A DNA stretch of 64,000 nt, taken from NCBI GenBank assembly GCA_963844055.1, contig CAWJMN010000001.1, positions 1,054,001 to 1,118,000 of the forward strand, given 5' to 3'. The notes beneath the pieces were generated by a model. The model did no database searches. It had not been told where the DNA came from and saw only the letters and a list, made by a program, of their open reading frames with translations. A program made the position numbers and the translations under genes. The stretch comes from CAWJMN01 sp963844055 (GTDB lineage Bacteria; Planctomycetota; Planctomycetia; Pirellulales; Pirellulaceae). Of the stretch, positions 54,563-64,000 are shown one piece after another; the stretch's first letter is position 1, and every line of letters begins with the position of its first letter.

Positions 54563-55030
54563 CGTCTCTGCCTCCTTTGATTTCAGCTGCGTCCAATTCT
54601 AATCGGTGGTACGCTGAGCAGGCTGACAAGTGTTCGTTTTGGCAATCCGAACTGCCTAGGCCGTACAGCTTCAAGCGCGAGCCCCGGTGATTGGTTGCTC
54701 TAGATAAAGCGTAACGGTTTCGCAAACTCATTGCGATGTGCCGAGGAATCGGCTGGCACCGAAAATCTTCGTTTTGACCGTGGCGCTAGGCCGATCACAC
54801 TAGTACCAGTGGCAAGGATCCTAGGGATTGAGCCAGTGGTAACCTTTTCGCCTGCCTGTAGCTTATTGGCACAGTGACCGTCAGTCGCTGACAGATTATC
54901 CCCTAATCCGTCGTCATAAGCGTACATTAGCAAGGGTCCTGCTGTTCCCCGCAGCTGGACCCTTTCTTTGTTTCTTGACCAAGCGTACCAAGATGCTTGG
55001 TCACTGCGATTTAGTTGCCAATCGAGAGAC
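54563..55030. other. Intergenic region between msrP and guaA (468 bp)
   Basis: No gene seen. GCTGAGC at 54613-54619 lies in it. A perfect 9-bp inverted repeat TGACCAAGC / GCTTGGTCA at 54977-55004 lies 26 bp after the guaA stop and may end that transcript, though no T-run follows. The left part carries the msrP promoter. Confidence 0.4.
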
Positions 55031-56599
55031 CTATTCCCATTCGATGGTGGCTGGGGGCTTGCTGCTGATGTCGTAGCAGACGCGATTGACCCCCTTCACT
55101 TCATTGATGATTCGCGTCGAGATCCGCGCGAGGACTTCATAAGGCAAGTGGGACCAGTCGGCTGTCATGAAGTCGTCGGTGTTCACGCAGCGAACGGCCA
55201 GAGCATCTTCGTAGGTGCGAGAATCGCCCATCACGCCAACGCTCTTCACGGGCAATAGCACGCAGAAGACTTGCGAGGTTTGACGATACAAGCCCGCTGC
55301 CTTGATCTCTTCAATCAAGATGGCATCTGCTTCTCGCAGCACTTCTAGGCGTGGCTTGGTCACTTCTCCCAAGCAGCGTACCGCGAGGCCCGGACCTGGG
55401 AATGGATGACGCCAGATCAAATCTTCTGGCAGGCCAAGCTCTAGACCCAGGCGACGTACTTCGTCTTTGAATAGGTCTCGCAGTGGCTCTACAAGGTCAA
55501 AACCAAGCTCGGCGGGAAGCCCGCCCACATTGTGGTGCAACTTGATTGTGGCGGCAGGACCATCTGGCGCGGCTCCACTTTCGATCACGTCGGGATAAAG
55601 CGTCCCTTGGGCCAAAAAGCGAGCATCTTCAATCTTCTTCGCTTCGGCCTTAAAGCATTCGATAAACGCATGGCCAATGCGACGGCGTTTCTCTTGCGGC
55701 TCGGTAATGCCGGCCAGCGTATCGAGAAACATCTTTTCTCCCTGCACAACGCGCAGGTCGGTCTTGAAGTGGCTGGTGAATTCACCGATCACTGCGGTCT
55801 GCTCATCCTTGCGGAGCAAACCATTATCTACAAGGATGCATGTCAGCTGAGGACCAATGGCCCGGTAGAGCAGCGCTGCCGTCACGGCTGAATCAACGCC
55901 ACCCGAAAGGCCGCAGATCACGCGTCCCGTTCCAATTTGCTTGCGCAGACGCTCGATGCACTCTTTGGCGAAGTCACCCAGTCGCCAAGTTCCCGTGCAA
56001 CCGCAGACGGTATGCAAAAAGTTATGCAGGATCGTGCCACCCAGCGCTGTGTGCGTTACTTCGGGATGGAACTGCAATCCAAATACCGGCAGCTTCTTGT
56101 GACGAACGGCTGCGATCGGACAGGTCGAAGTGTTTGCCAGCGGCTCGAACTCGTCAGATACGGAGGCGACTTGATCGCCGTGGCTCATCCAAACGTCGAG
56201 GTTTTCTGTCACGCCGGCAAAGATGTCTTTGTGATCGGTCACGCGGCAACGAGCTCGGCCGTATTCTCTCGCGGGGGCGTTGGTGACCTTGCCCCCTAAG
56301 CTCTCGCAAGCGAGTTGCATGCCGTAGCAAATGCCCAGCACGGGAATGCCCAGCGAGAAAATCGTTGGGTCACATTTTGGCGCGCCCTCTTCGTACACGC
56401 TCGAAGGCCCGCCCGACAGGATCAACCCCTGAGGTGCGTGCTTTTTGATTTGCTCAGCTGTGATGTCGTGACGCACGATCTCACAGTAAACATTGTTCTC
56501 GCGAACGCGCCGAGCAATCAGCTGGGCATACTGCGAACCAAAATCCAACACCAGAACACGCTGGCTGGAAACGCCACGATCCATCTGAGCCGTCGACAT
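55031..56599 (-). CDS. guaA: GMP synthase (glutamine-hydrolysing)
   Basis: 522 residues, normal size. GuaA converts XMP to GMP using glutamine ammonia. The N-terminal class I amidotransferase domain has VLDFGSQYAQLIARRVRE, catalytic Cys in LGICYGMQL, and the HPEVTHT His. The ATP-pyrophosphatase domain has GLSGGVDSAVTAAL and the C-terminal dimerisation domain ends IEWE. ATG 56599 is chosen as it starts the amidotransferase domain; the longer frame adds 49 unrelated residues. It is divergent from surE. Confidence 0.96.
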   Translation of the reverse strand: MSTAQMDRGVSSQRVLVLDFGSQYAQLIARRVRENNVYCEIVRHDITAEQIKKHAPQGLILSGGPSSVYEEGAPKCDPTIFSLGIPVLGICYGMQLACESLGGKVTNAPAREYGRARCRVTDHKDIFAGVTENLDVWMSHGDQVASVSDEFEPLANTSTCPIAAVRHKKLPVFGLQFHPEVTHTALGGTILHNFLHTVCGCTGTWRLGDFAKECIERLRKQIGTGRVICGLSGGVDSAVTAALLYRAIGPQLTCILVDNGLLRKDEQTAVIGEFTSHFKTDLRVVQGEKMFLDTLAGITEPQEKRRRIGHAFIECFKAEAKKIEDARFLAQGTLYPDVIESGAAPDGPAATIKLHHNVGGLPAELGFDLVEPLRDLFKDEVRRLGLELGLPEDLIWRHPFPGPGLAVRCLGEVTKPRLEVLREADAILIEEIKAAGLYRQTSQVFCVLLPVKSVGVMGDSRTYEDALAVRCVNTDDFMTADWSHLPYEVLARISTRIINEVKGVNRVCYDISSKPPATIEWE

Positions 56600-56877
56600 G
56601 GGCAACCATCTTCTGCGAAGAGACAAAGCCTCCCGGAAAGAGCCCTGCCTGATGTTCCTCCCGGGCGTAATCCAGGATTTTAACCCCTTTGGGCAAAGAC
56701 CCGCAGGGGGGGCGGCCAGACCGATTTTGCTCGCTATGCTAAACAAGGTGATTTGGGCCCTCGTTTCCGAGGATGCTATCCGGCATTTGTGCCAGCGAGA
56801 CCCGTAGAAACGTCAGGTTGCTGTTCGTAACCTGTTTTCAAATAAAACCTTACGAAAAACGACAACGCCGCTCCGCC

Positions 56878-57639
56878 ATGCATATTTTGCTTACCAATGA
56901 CGATGGGATTTACGCTCCTGGGCTGGCCGCGATGGAAAGGGAGTTGCTCAAGTTTGCCGACGTGACGGTTGTCGCCCCGATTACGGAGCAAAGTGGGGTG
57001 GGGCATTCGATCACTTTCTTGCAGCCTTTGACCTGCAAAAAGGTCTTTGATGGCGACCGGTTTCGGGGCTGGGCCGTCGAGGGGAGTCCGGCCGACTGCG
57101 TGAAATTGGGAATTGCCGAGCTTTGCCCCCAGCGCCCGGACGTTGTCATCAGCGGAATTAACGGCGGGCTGAATGCCGGGATCAACGTCCTCTACTCCGG
57201 AACGGTGGCGGCGGCCATTGAGGGGTTGTTTTTTGGCATCACGAGCATCGCCGTGTCGCTAGAATTCAACGAGCACGCGGAATTTTCGGCAGCTTCCCAA
57301 ATCTTCGTCCGGATTATTCAGCAGATTTTGGCTCAAAAATCGGAGGGGGCCCAGTTGTTCAATGTGAATATCCCTACCCAGGGCGTTTCGCCGCCGGCCG
57401 AAGTGCTGGTAGTGCCGATGGGGGTCAATCGGTACGGCGAGCATTTCCTCAAACGGACCGATCCACGTGGCCGGACCTATTACTGGGCCACCAATGACCC
57501 ACCGCCGCAGCCAGAGGGGCATGAGACCGATTTAACCGCCCTGGCCAAGGGGAAGATCACGCTCACTCCGTTACACTACAACCTCACTCGGCACGATTTG
57601 CTTCCCAATATGTTGGGTTGGAAGCTTTCTTCTACCTAG
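56878..57639 (+). CDS. surE: 5'/3'-nucleotidase SurE
   Basis: 253 residues. The SurE fold and metal-binding residues are visible: ILLTNDDGIYAPGL at the N-terminus (Asp-Asp), VVAPITEQSGVGHS, and the ISGINGGLNAG motif with SGTVAAA. SurE dephosphorylates nucleoside monophosphates under stress. The ATG at 56878 starts exactly at the MHILLTNDDG family start; the longer frame adds 35 unrelated residues. No strong ribosome site. It is probably transcribed alone. Confidence 0.93.
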   Translation: MHILLTNDDGIYAPGLAAMERELLKFADVTVVAPITEQSGVGHSITFLQPLTCKKVFDGDRFRGWAVEGSPADCVKLGIAELCPQRPDVVISGINGGLNAGINVLYSGTVAAAIEGLFFGITSIAVSLEFNEHAEFSAASQIFVRIIQQILAQKSEGAQLFNVNIPTQGVSPPAEVLVVPMGVNRYGEHFLKRTDPRGRTYYWATNDPPPQPEGHETDLTALAKGKITLTPLHYNLTRHDLLPNMLGWKLSST

Positions 57640-57827
57640 AGCTTCGTGTTTCTGTCCAAGCGGAGCGTAATCCAGCGCATCGGGGCGATGCGGAGCGTCC
57701 TTGTGCGCCGCTATAATCCGCAAGATCGTCACCATCGATCTTGCGACCGCGCCAATTCTGGCGCCGGGACTGTCATCGCCGCAGGATCTTCCTTTGCTTA
57801 ATTAGTCTGGAACAAGGAGGTACTGCC

Positions 57828-58334
57828 ATGCGTCGCACCTGTTTTGGGTTTGGCATGTTGGTTGCTTTAATCACGTCCGTTGGCTGTTTGTCCGAGCCAA
57901 AGCCTGGTACGAGCGGAGCACCTGCCCAGCAGGGAACAGTTGCCGCCCCGACTGTGGCCCCGGCTCCTGTCGAACAAGCACCGGTTCAAACCGAGACGGT
58001 GAAAGCCGGTGTTGGCGTTGGCATTAAGGGGCGTTCGCTGGACGAGCATGAAGGGATTCTTGTAACGCCGGCCAAGTCGTTGTTTGCTGCCAAAGAACGG
58101 ATCGCGTTTGAAATTGAAGTTCCCCATGCCCTTCAGCTGTACAAGGCCTTGGAAGGGAATGTGCCGCAAACCCATGAAGAGTTCATGGAGAAGATCATCC
58201 AAGCGAACCAAATCAAGCTGCCACTGCTTCCCGCGGGACACCAATACCTGTTCGATCCGATGACCGAACAACTGATGGTTCAGCGCCCTAAGGCAGTTCA
58301 GGGATCAGCTCCCGCCCCTGCCACACAGCCGTAA
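57828..58334 (+). CDS. Lipoprotein of unknown function
   Basis: 168 residues. A signal peptide ends in a lipobox (ITSVGC, Cys20), so lipid anchoring is likely. A Pro/Ala/Thr-rich linker follows, then a small domain containing KGRSLDEHEGILVTPAKSLF and IAFEIEVPHALQLYKALEGN, ending Pro/Ala-rich. The ribosome site AAGGAGG lies 10 bases before the ATG, one of the strongest in the window. No family recognised. Confidence 0.75.
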   Translation: MRRTCFGFGMLVALITSVGCLSEPKPGTSGAPAQQGTVAAPTVAPAPVEQAPVQTETVKAGVGVGIKGRSLDEHEGILVTPAKSLFAAKERIAFEIEVPHALQLYKALEGNVPQTHEEFMEKIIQANQIKLPLLPAGHQYLFDPMTEQLMVQRPKAVQGSAPAPATQP

Positions 58335-58460
58335 GAGAAGTTTGGCACGACAATCGCTAAGAGTTACCTACAGCAAATTGGAACCACGGAGGATGGGTCG
58401 GTTTGGTGGCATGGATGGCAGATGTGATTAGCCGTTGGAAGTTTGTAAAGAGTGTGCCGT

Positions 58461-59156
58461 ATGATTTGCCATCCGCTTTACCATCCTTGTACGAAGTCGA
58501 AAGCCATTGCCGTCGGGCTGTTTGCCTGTGCGGCTCTGTTTGGCTGGTTATCGCCTGTTGCCAGTGCTGCGGGATGGCTTACCGCTCCTTCGTATTACAC
58601 GCATGAGCCTTCGACCGGCCAGCGTGTTACCCAGTATGCGCAGGTGGGGCCCTTCTATTACTACTTCCGCCCTGATTACATGAAGAGTGGCTATCGTCAC
58701 ACACGAAGCACGATCCAGCTTGGCAACAGTGCGGATAACCTGCACATTGTGGAAGAATGGGGCCGTCCTGTTCGTCCTTACGAAGAATGGCGTTTCCCTT
58801 ACCGGCCCTTCTCGGTTCCGTACAATGCATGGGGACCTCAAGTTAACGTAATGGGCTTTCCCGGTGCCTTCGGAAACTTTGGTCCCGGCGGCAACGGGGG
58901 CGGGTATCCTGGTGGTGGCATGCCAGGAGGAATGTATCCCGGCGGTGGCGGATTTCCGGGAGTATTCCCTGGCCAGCCTAACGTCCCCTCGCAGGTGATC
59001 GACGGGTTCTACCCCACCTACGATCGCAATGACCGCAGCGACTACTATCGTCCCTACACCAACGGTGGTTACCACAATCACCATGGACCGAGTGGCCCAG
59101 GGCCAGGTCCCGGACCTGGTCCTAACAATCCAGGCCCAAATCCCAACGGCCCGTAA
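58461..59156 (+). CDS. Secreted Gly/Pro-rich protein of unknown function
   Basis: 231 residues. A signal peptide (AIAVGLFACAALFGWLSPVASA) precedes a Tyr/Arg/Pro-rich region (YYYFRPDYMKSGYRHTRS), a Gly/Pro-rich middle (GGGYPGGGMPGGMYPGGGG) and a Pro/Asn/Gly tail. The composition suggests a structural or sheath-like surface protein. Start at 58461 is the first ATG; GTG 58452 is also possible; no clear ribosome site. Confidence 0.65.
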   Translation: MICHPLYHPCTKSKAIAVGLFACAALFGWLSPVASAAGWLTAPSYYTHEPSTGQRVTQYAQVGPFYYYFRPDYMKSGYRHTRSTIQLGNSADNLHIVEEWGRPVRPYEEWRFPYRPFSVPYNAWGPQVNVMGFPGAFGNFGPGGNGGGYPGGGMPGGMYPGGGGFPGVFPGQPNVPSQVIDGFYPTYDRNDRSDYYRPYTNGGYHNHHGPSGPGPGPGPGPNNPGPNPNGP

Positions 59157-59874
59157 GCGAGCCTGATTGTGGCGTCATCCAGGGCATTTACCTTGGATGA
59201 CATGGTAAGGCGGATGACAAGGCTGCTTCGCTTAAGACGCAGCGTCCGACGATCGATTCAAGCCAGTGGCTTTACGCCGCCTGGCTTTATTCGTGGGTGG
59301 ACTTCTGGCACCGCGATGCCTTGTAGCGCCCCAAAACTACGGATGCTTAGCGATCGACTTGCAGTGTCTCTGTTGGTGCGATGATTGGAGGTAGTTCAGT
59401 AAACACCTTTCAATCCATAAAGGATGTCCCGTGTGCATTCCATCGCCCTCCATCAAATCCAGCGAACGTAGGTGGCGTCGGCGTCGGTCGATTAATTCTG
59501 TAATCATGCGAACTCAACACGTGCGACCGCATCCGCAGCCCGTAAAGGGATTACTCGTTGTGAGACGAAATGCACAGATCGGTGCCCCAATCATATCCGC
59601 GTGCATTTTGTAAGCGGTCTGCCTATCCTGCGTTTACAGGGCGTCTTAACAACTGCCGAACGGCAGTTCGCGACCCTGCCCCCAGCCTGAACATGGCGAG
59701 AAAAAAGGCGTTAGGAGTTGTTGCTTACAATCGACTGACGCGCAGCCAGCATTCAGCAGTACGTTTGCCACTGCCGTATCGTTGAAACCCTCTGAAAAAG
59801 CCATTTGCTGTCGTCCACCCATTGGCCAACAGAAAGCCGTCAAGCTCAGGTAGGTAGGTTTTGATTGCCAGTGT
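59157..59874. other. Gene-poor region (718 bp)
   Basis: No credible gene. The small open frames (59169-59384, 59431-59613 and others) are Arg/Ser-rich without ribosome sites. An 11-bp inverted repeat lies at its left edge. Several stretches look like ordinary noncoding DNA; I see no tRNA. Confidence 0.4.
59174..59201 (+). terminator. Inverted repeat after the Gly/Pro-rich protein gene
   Basis: GTCATCCAGGG and CCTTGGATGAC pair over 11 bp with one G-T pair around CATTTA, 17 bp after the stop. No T-run, so termination is only likely by position. Confidence 0.5.
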
Positions 59875-60246
59875 CTATGGTACTGGCAATTGGGTCCGCA
59901 AGAGTTCTTTGAGGCGACTGACACAGAATGGCTTTTCGAGTGTAGCCACGGCGCCCGCTTCTGTTGCCAATCCCAACATCACCTCATCGCCATGCCCTGT
60001 CATCAGAACGGTTGACAGAGGGCTACCTTTTTGACGCAGATAGCGGATTAGCTCGAGGCCATTTAGTCCCTTCATTTGCAGGTCGACAAAAACACATCCG
60101 GTCGCTGCCGTGGGAAGGGCATCTAAAAATACATCGGCAGAAGCGAATGTCCTCACAGGGATCTTGAGTGCGGCCAAGAGCAGTTCAAAGGAGTGGCGAA
60201 CGAAGTCATCGTCATCGACGACAAACACCATCGGTGGGTCTATCAT
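59875..60246 (-). CDS. Single-domain response regulator (receiver only)
   Basis: 123 residues forming one CheY/FixJ-type receiver: acidic pair VVDDDDF, phosphoacceptor aspartate in VFVDLQMKG, TGHGD switch threonine and VATLEKPF lysine. There is no output domain. The ATG at 60246 lies 5 bp after the TAA of the sensor kinase, with a GGAG site inside the kinase end, so translation is probably coupled. Expected to be phosphorylated by that kinase; the downstream effector is not visible. Confidence 0.88.
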   Translation of the reverse strand: MIDPPMVFVVDDDDFVRHSFELLLAALKIPVRTFASADVFLDALPTAATGCVFVDLQMKGLNGLELIRYLRQKGSPLSTVLMTGHGDEVMLGLATEAGAVATLEKPFCVSRLKELLRTQLPVP

Positions 60247-60250
60247 GAGT

Positions 60251-63200
60251 TTATTGCTCCACATGAATGGGGAGAATAAAAAAGAAAGTAGTTCCTCGGC
60301 CGAGGTTAGGTTGTGCCCCAATGCAACCGCCATGCGCTTCAACCAAGGTGCGACAAATTGCCAAGCCTAACCCCAGTCCTTCCATTTTGGTCGTATTAAA
60401 TGGCTTGAACAGGTTCGCGGCGATCTCGGCAGGGACCCCTGTCCCTGTATCCGAGATGCTCACCCGAACCCCGTCGTCGAACATCTCCGTCGTGATCGTT
60501 AGGGTACATGCCTGATCATCGTCATGGGGCATTGCTTCAATAGCATTGCGTATCAGGTTGACTAGGATTTGCTGGATTTGAATGCCGTCGACGACCATCG
60601 CTGGTAGATGATTGCCAAGGTGCAGCACTACTAATACGCCTCTGGCTTTTAGGTCGCCTTCTAGCAACTTGAGCACATCACGAATGAGCACATTAATGCG
60701 GTAAGTGGAACGCCTGGAAGTTTTGCGCGTCACGAAGGAACGCATGTGCCGCACGATCTCCCCTGATCGCAATGCTAGATCGTTGATCCGGCGCAAACAG
60801 TCCTTAAGCGGATCGGAACCTTCGGCCGGAAGTAGTTCTAGGGCCGAATTGGCATAGAGGCAGAGGGAGGTAAGCGGCTGATTCAACTCATGGGCCAAAC
60901 CCGAGGCCATTTCCCCGATGGTTCCCAGTCTCGCCACATGCGCCAATTGTTCACGTAGCATAGCAAATTGAATGCTGGCTTCCTGCATGTCCGTGATGTC
61001 TTCCGCAACACCAACAATTTGGGCGATGAATCCTGCTTCGTCGACGACCGCAAAGCTGCGATCTCGAACCCAACAAACCGTATTGTTGGGCCGAATCACC
61101 CGGTACTCGCAAGTGGTGGGCTCCCCCTTCATCTGTCGCTTGATGGCTGCGTTTCGCTTGGGCAAGTCTTCGGCATGAACTCCCGTTAGTAAGTAGTTGT
61201 TTTCAACATACACTACTTGTAGGGATCTGCCCCAGACCGCCTCATACGCAGGGCTCACATAAGATAGCCGTCCGGAGTTGACATCAAGGACGTAGAATAC
61301 GTCGCGGATCGACTCGGCAAGTTGCCGAAAACGCTGTTCGCTTCCCAGCAGGGCAAGTTCGGCAATTTTACGTTCCGTGACATCTTGCACCGTCCCCCTT
61401 GAGCGTAGTGGTGCTCCATCAGCAGCAAAGTCGGTCTCGCACTGTTCTTCGACATATTTGATTCGCCCATCGGTCATCAGCAAGCGGTGAACGATGTGGT
61501 ACGGTCGGCCCGTCTTTAATGACTTGAGATAGGCCGTGTTGACTTTATCCCGGTCATCGGGATGGACCGCCTTCAGAAACGCTTCGTAGCTTGGCGTAAA
61601 CGTCGCTGGATCTATCTCAAACATCCGAAAGATTTCTTCGGACCATAACAGTTCGCCCGTTGCGAGATTAAGTTCCCAGCTGCCAAGTTTAGCGATGCGT
61701 TGTGCTTCGTTTAGCCGTATTTCATTGGTAAGGAGGGCTTGCTCCGCCCGCTTGCGTTCCTCCTCAACCCGTTTGCGTTCCACTTCGGCAGAGAGTCGCT
61801 GGCCAATTATCCGAAGGAGGTGCTGGTCTTGCTCGGTAAACTCGCGTGGCCTGTCGTCTAATAAGCAGGTAACCGCAATAACCTGACCATTATTGCCGAG
61901 CACCGGGAATCCAATATAGGCGTCCGCCTGGCACTCTTGCAGAAAGGTTGCCAAGGGGAACTTACTAGCGACTTGTTGAATCGTGCAAACGTCTCTCATG
62001 GCCTCTACGGTAGCGCATGGCGTGACTGCAACCGGGCAGTTCCCAGCATCAATTAGTACTTGGCTGTTCCGATAGACCGTACGAAAATAGAGAGTGCTGC
62101 CAAGGATTTCGGAAATGCAGACTACCTTTACGTCGAACAGTTCACCGATCATTCGAACCATGCGTTCGAATACAAATGAAGGGTCGCCCGCTAATAGAAG
62201 GCTTAGTTCGGATAGCTGTTTTAGCCGATTTACATACGCAACTTCGCGTGACTTCATGGCGAGTCGCTCGGTAACATCGTTGCCGATGGACACCATGTAT
62301 TCCATCTTGCCGGAGGTATCCAATACGACCGTATTGCACCATTCAATTGCTCTCCTTTTGCCGTCGCGAGTGATCCATTCGTTGGAAAAAGTACAGGCTT
62401 GCGACTGCGACAATCGAAGGTGCGACTCAAAGGCCAATTCTCGAATCGCGTCCTTTTCTTCCGGTGGCAGAAGGGTCTCCCAGATGGCCTTTCCCTGCAG
62501 GTCCTCAAAGGTATAACCACTAAGTTGCTCAGCCGCGCGATTAAAACGACAGATTCGTCCGTCGCGATCAAGTACTACGACGAGTGCCCCGGCATTGTCA
62601 ATGACTGCCTTGGAGAAGTTGCGTTCCGCGATCAGTTCTGCTTCCACCTTTTTTTGCGAGGATATATCGGCAATGGTTCCTGTCATTCGAATTGGCTTGC
62701 CAGTAGAGTCTCGCTCCGCCTCACCACGAGATCGCACCCAGAGGTAAGAATTGTCCTTGCGCCGAAGTTGGAGCTCGAGGTCAAAGGGACAATTCCCGGC
62801 TAAGTGCTGTTCGACAACATGCCAGGCTTGCTGTTCATGGTCGGGGTGAATCAACTTGCCAGCGGCATCCAAAGTATTGGTTAGGTCACCGTCATGATAT
62901 CCCAGCATCTCCTGCCAGCGCGGAGAGTAGTAGGCGGTGCCTGTCGTGATGTCCCATTCCCACAAACCATCCTTGGTTCCAAGTTCGGCCCGGCGATATC
63001 GTTCTTCGCTTTCTCGTAGTTTGTCGGCCTGCTGCTTACGATCTGTTGTGTCATGAAACACTCCGACATTGCAGCGCCTTCCCTGGAGCGTCACATACGA
63101 ACCTGAGATGTCGACGGTGCGAACACTTCCGTTCTTTAGTAGTAGCGTTACATCCCGTACGACGGTGATCTCGCCATGAGCGAACGCTTCAAATAGTCGC

Positions 63201-64000
63201 AGAACTTCCTCAAGCGAATCCCCAGGATGTATCTGATCAATCGTCATGTTGGAAAGTTGATCGATCGAGTAGTCAAGCAAGCGGCAGATTGCCTGATTTG
63301 CAAAGACGATCTTCCTGGTTTCAACATCAGCGACGAGGATTCCATCGGTTGTCCCCTCAAGTACAACCCGTAACGCATGTTCGCTCTCTTTTAGCTTTGT
63401 CTCCAGCGTTTTAAGGTCCGTAACGTCCTCTGCAATGCCCACCCGTCGAACCACTCGGCCACTGCTATCGCAAATGGTGAAGCCCCGATCACGGATGATG
63501 CGTACAGCGCCATCCTTTCGCCGAATGCGGTACACAGATTCTACCTGTCGAGTATCGCCAAGCTGCGAAAACGCGGTCGATACACGTTCACGATCCTCTG
63601 GGACAATTGTTTCAAGCCAGAGAGAGGGCGAATCCAGTAGTTCTGCAACCGTCCAGCCCCAGACGCACTCAAATGCTTGGCTGACGTACTCCAACTGGTC
63701 GATGGCAGGGCCAGTGATCCAGAAGACAGCGTGTATGCTTTCCGCCATCTGGCGGAACCGTTCCTCGCTTTCACGCAGGGCCTCTTCGGCAGCTTTTCGA
63801 GCATCAATCTCCTGCACAATTCCAATCAATTCAGCAACCTGATCGTTTTCCCTGCGGGCTGTCAGTGTTAGTTGTCCCCACATGACACTGCCGTCTTTAC
63901 GGAGATAGCGCTTCTCTAAGTGGTATTGAGCGACCTCTCCAGCCACCAATTTGCCAAACAGCTCCAGGTCCTTGGCCAGGTCGTCGGGGTGCGTAAAGTC
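60251..64000 (-). CDS. Multi-PAS/GAF sensor histidine kinase (5' end outside window)
   Basis: 1250 residues visible; the frame is open to the right edge, so the gene starts beyond it. From the N-terminal side there is a partial PAS domain, then four PAS domains (one with DGILVADVETRKIVFAN), a GAF domain (ELFDVKVVCISEI to PREFTEQDQHLLRII), and two more PAS domains. The kinase core has the HisKA H-box GLAHELNQPLTSL, then N-box NLIRNAIEAM and the ATP-lid SDTGTGVPAEI with GLGLGLAICRTLVEAHGG. No membrane segment is visible. The layout is that of cytosolic redox, oxygen or light sensors of the FixL type, but no haem or flavin residue could be assigned. The partner regulator overlaps its operon. Confidence 0.9.
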   Translation of the reverse strand, partial: DFTHPDDLAKDLELFGKLVAGEVAQYHLEKRYLRKDGSVMWGQLTLTARRENDQVAELIGIVQEIDARKAAEEALRESEERFRQMAESIHAVFWITGPAIDQLEYVSQAFECVWGWTVAELLDSPSLWLETIVPEDRERVSTAFSQLGDTRQVESVYRIRRKDGAVRIIRDRGFTICDSSGRVVRRVGIAEDVTDLKTLETKLKESEHALRVVLEGTTDGILVADVETRKIVFANQAICRLLDYSIDQLSNMTIDQIHPGDSLEEVLRLFEAFAHGEITVVRDVTLLLKNGSVRTVDISGSYVTLQGRRCNVGVFHDTTDRKQQADKLRESEERYRRAELGTKDGLWEWDITTGTAYYSPRWQEMLGYHDGDLTNTLDAAGKLIHPDHEQQAWHVVEQHLAGNCPFDLELQLRRKDNSYLWVRSRGEAERDSTGKPIRMTGTIADISSQKKVEAELIAERNFSKAVIDNAGALVVVLDRDGRICRFNRAAEQLSGYTFEDLQGKAIWETLLPPEEKDAIRELAFESHLRLSQSQACTFSNEWITRDGKRRAIEWCNTVVLDTSGKMEYMVSIGNDVTERLAMKSREVAYVNRLKQLSELSLLLAGDPSFVFERMVRMIGELFDVKVVCISEILGSTLYFRTVYRNSQVLIDAGNCPVAVTPCATVEAMRDVCTIQQVASKFPLATFLQECQADAYIGFPVLGNNGQVIAVTCLLDDRPREFTEQDQHLLRIIGQRLSAEVERKRVEEERKRAEQALLTNEIRLNEAQRIAKLGSWELNLATGELLWSEEIFRMFEIDPATFTPSYEAFLKAVHPDDRDKVNTAYLKSLKTGRPYHIVHRLLMTDGRIKYVEEQCETDFAADGAPLRSRGTVQDVTERKIAELALLGSEQRFRQLAESIRDVFYVLDVNSGRLSYVSPAYEAVWGRSLQVVYVENNYLLTGVHAEDLPKRNAAIKRQMKGEPTTCEYRVIRPNNTVCWVRDRSFAVVDEAGFIAQIVGVAEDITDMQEASIQFAMLREQLAHVARLGTIGEMASGLAHELNQPLTSLCLYANSALELLPAEGSDPLKDCLRRINDLALRSGEIVRHMRSFVTRKTSRRSTYRINVLIRDVLKLLEGDLKARGVLVVLHLGNHLPAMVVDGIQIQQILVNLIRNAIEAMPHDDDQACTLTITTEMFDDGVRVSISDTGTGVPAEIAANLFKPFNTTKMEGLGLGLAICRTLVEAHGGCIGAQPNLGRGTTFFFILPIHVEQ

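Noticed and set aside
54977..55004. tRNA or attachment site at the 9-bp inverted repeat
   Set aside because: No cloverleaf, no integrase gene and no matching repeat elsewhere; best read as a simple hairpin downstream of guaA.

Overview
The window reads as chromosomal DNA of a planctomycete, most likely of the order Pirellulales. This is inference from gene content: a signal peptidase I with a large insert, a redoxin/cytochrome c/copper-monooxygenase fusion, secreted Cys/Gly-rich proteins, CHAT and TPR proteins, CxxxxCH-type haem motifs, a tandem BMC shell protein next to sugar-kinase genes, and a short Lys/Ala-rich histone-like protein. GC content is moderate and genes lie on both strands in short groups. 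I see no phage, insertion sequence, CRISPR array or rRNA; there is one tRNA (Cys).

Layout. 0-9.7 kb: 3' part of a redoxin-cytochrome fusion, histone-like protein, enolase, alpha/beta hydrolase, two small frameshifted genes, signal peptidase I and LptB. 10-16.4 kb: two tandem PLP trans-sulfuration enzymes, two secreted proteins and a UVR-motif protein. 16.4-25.8 kb: an SbcCD-like ATPase/nuclease pair, an O-methyltransferase, a phosphatase-SUI1 fusion, an ICMT-like membrane protein and a zinc-ribbon protein. 26-35.7 kb: tRNA-Cys, proB, a TPR-like protein, rluD, PIG-L deacetylase, AIM24-type protein, sugar isomerase, rhaB, Dabb and ACT proteins. 36-45 kb: terC, a secreted CHAT protein, a tandem BMC protein and two sister TPR proteins. 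45-57.6 kb: rimO, NUDIX hydrolase, cytochrome-like protein, acylphosphatase, ABC permease, beta-propeller phosphoesterase, msrP, guaA, surE. 57.8-64 kb: two secreted proteins, then a response regulator and a PAS-rich sensor kinase that runs off the right edge.

The most striking observation is a recurrent lesion at one hexamer. Several otherwise intact genes are broken by a one-base gain at GCTAGC, giving GCTGAGC or GCTCAGC. Three are fixed to within a few bases (UVR protein, proB, terC), two more are consistent with it, and rhaB fits loss of the central TA of the same hexamer. I found only one intact GCTAGC in the 64 kb, in an intergenic region. A modified base at GCTAGC that corrupts base calling is the simplest explanation, and would imply a GCTAGC-specific methyltransferase in this organism; a real mutational process at that site is the alternative. 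rimO carries a different, G-run type one-base loss. These genes should be treated as probably functional genes with sequence faults, not as pseudogenes.
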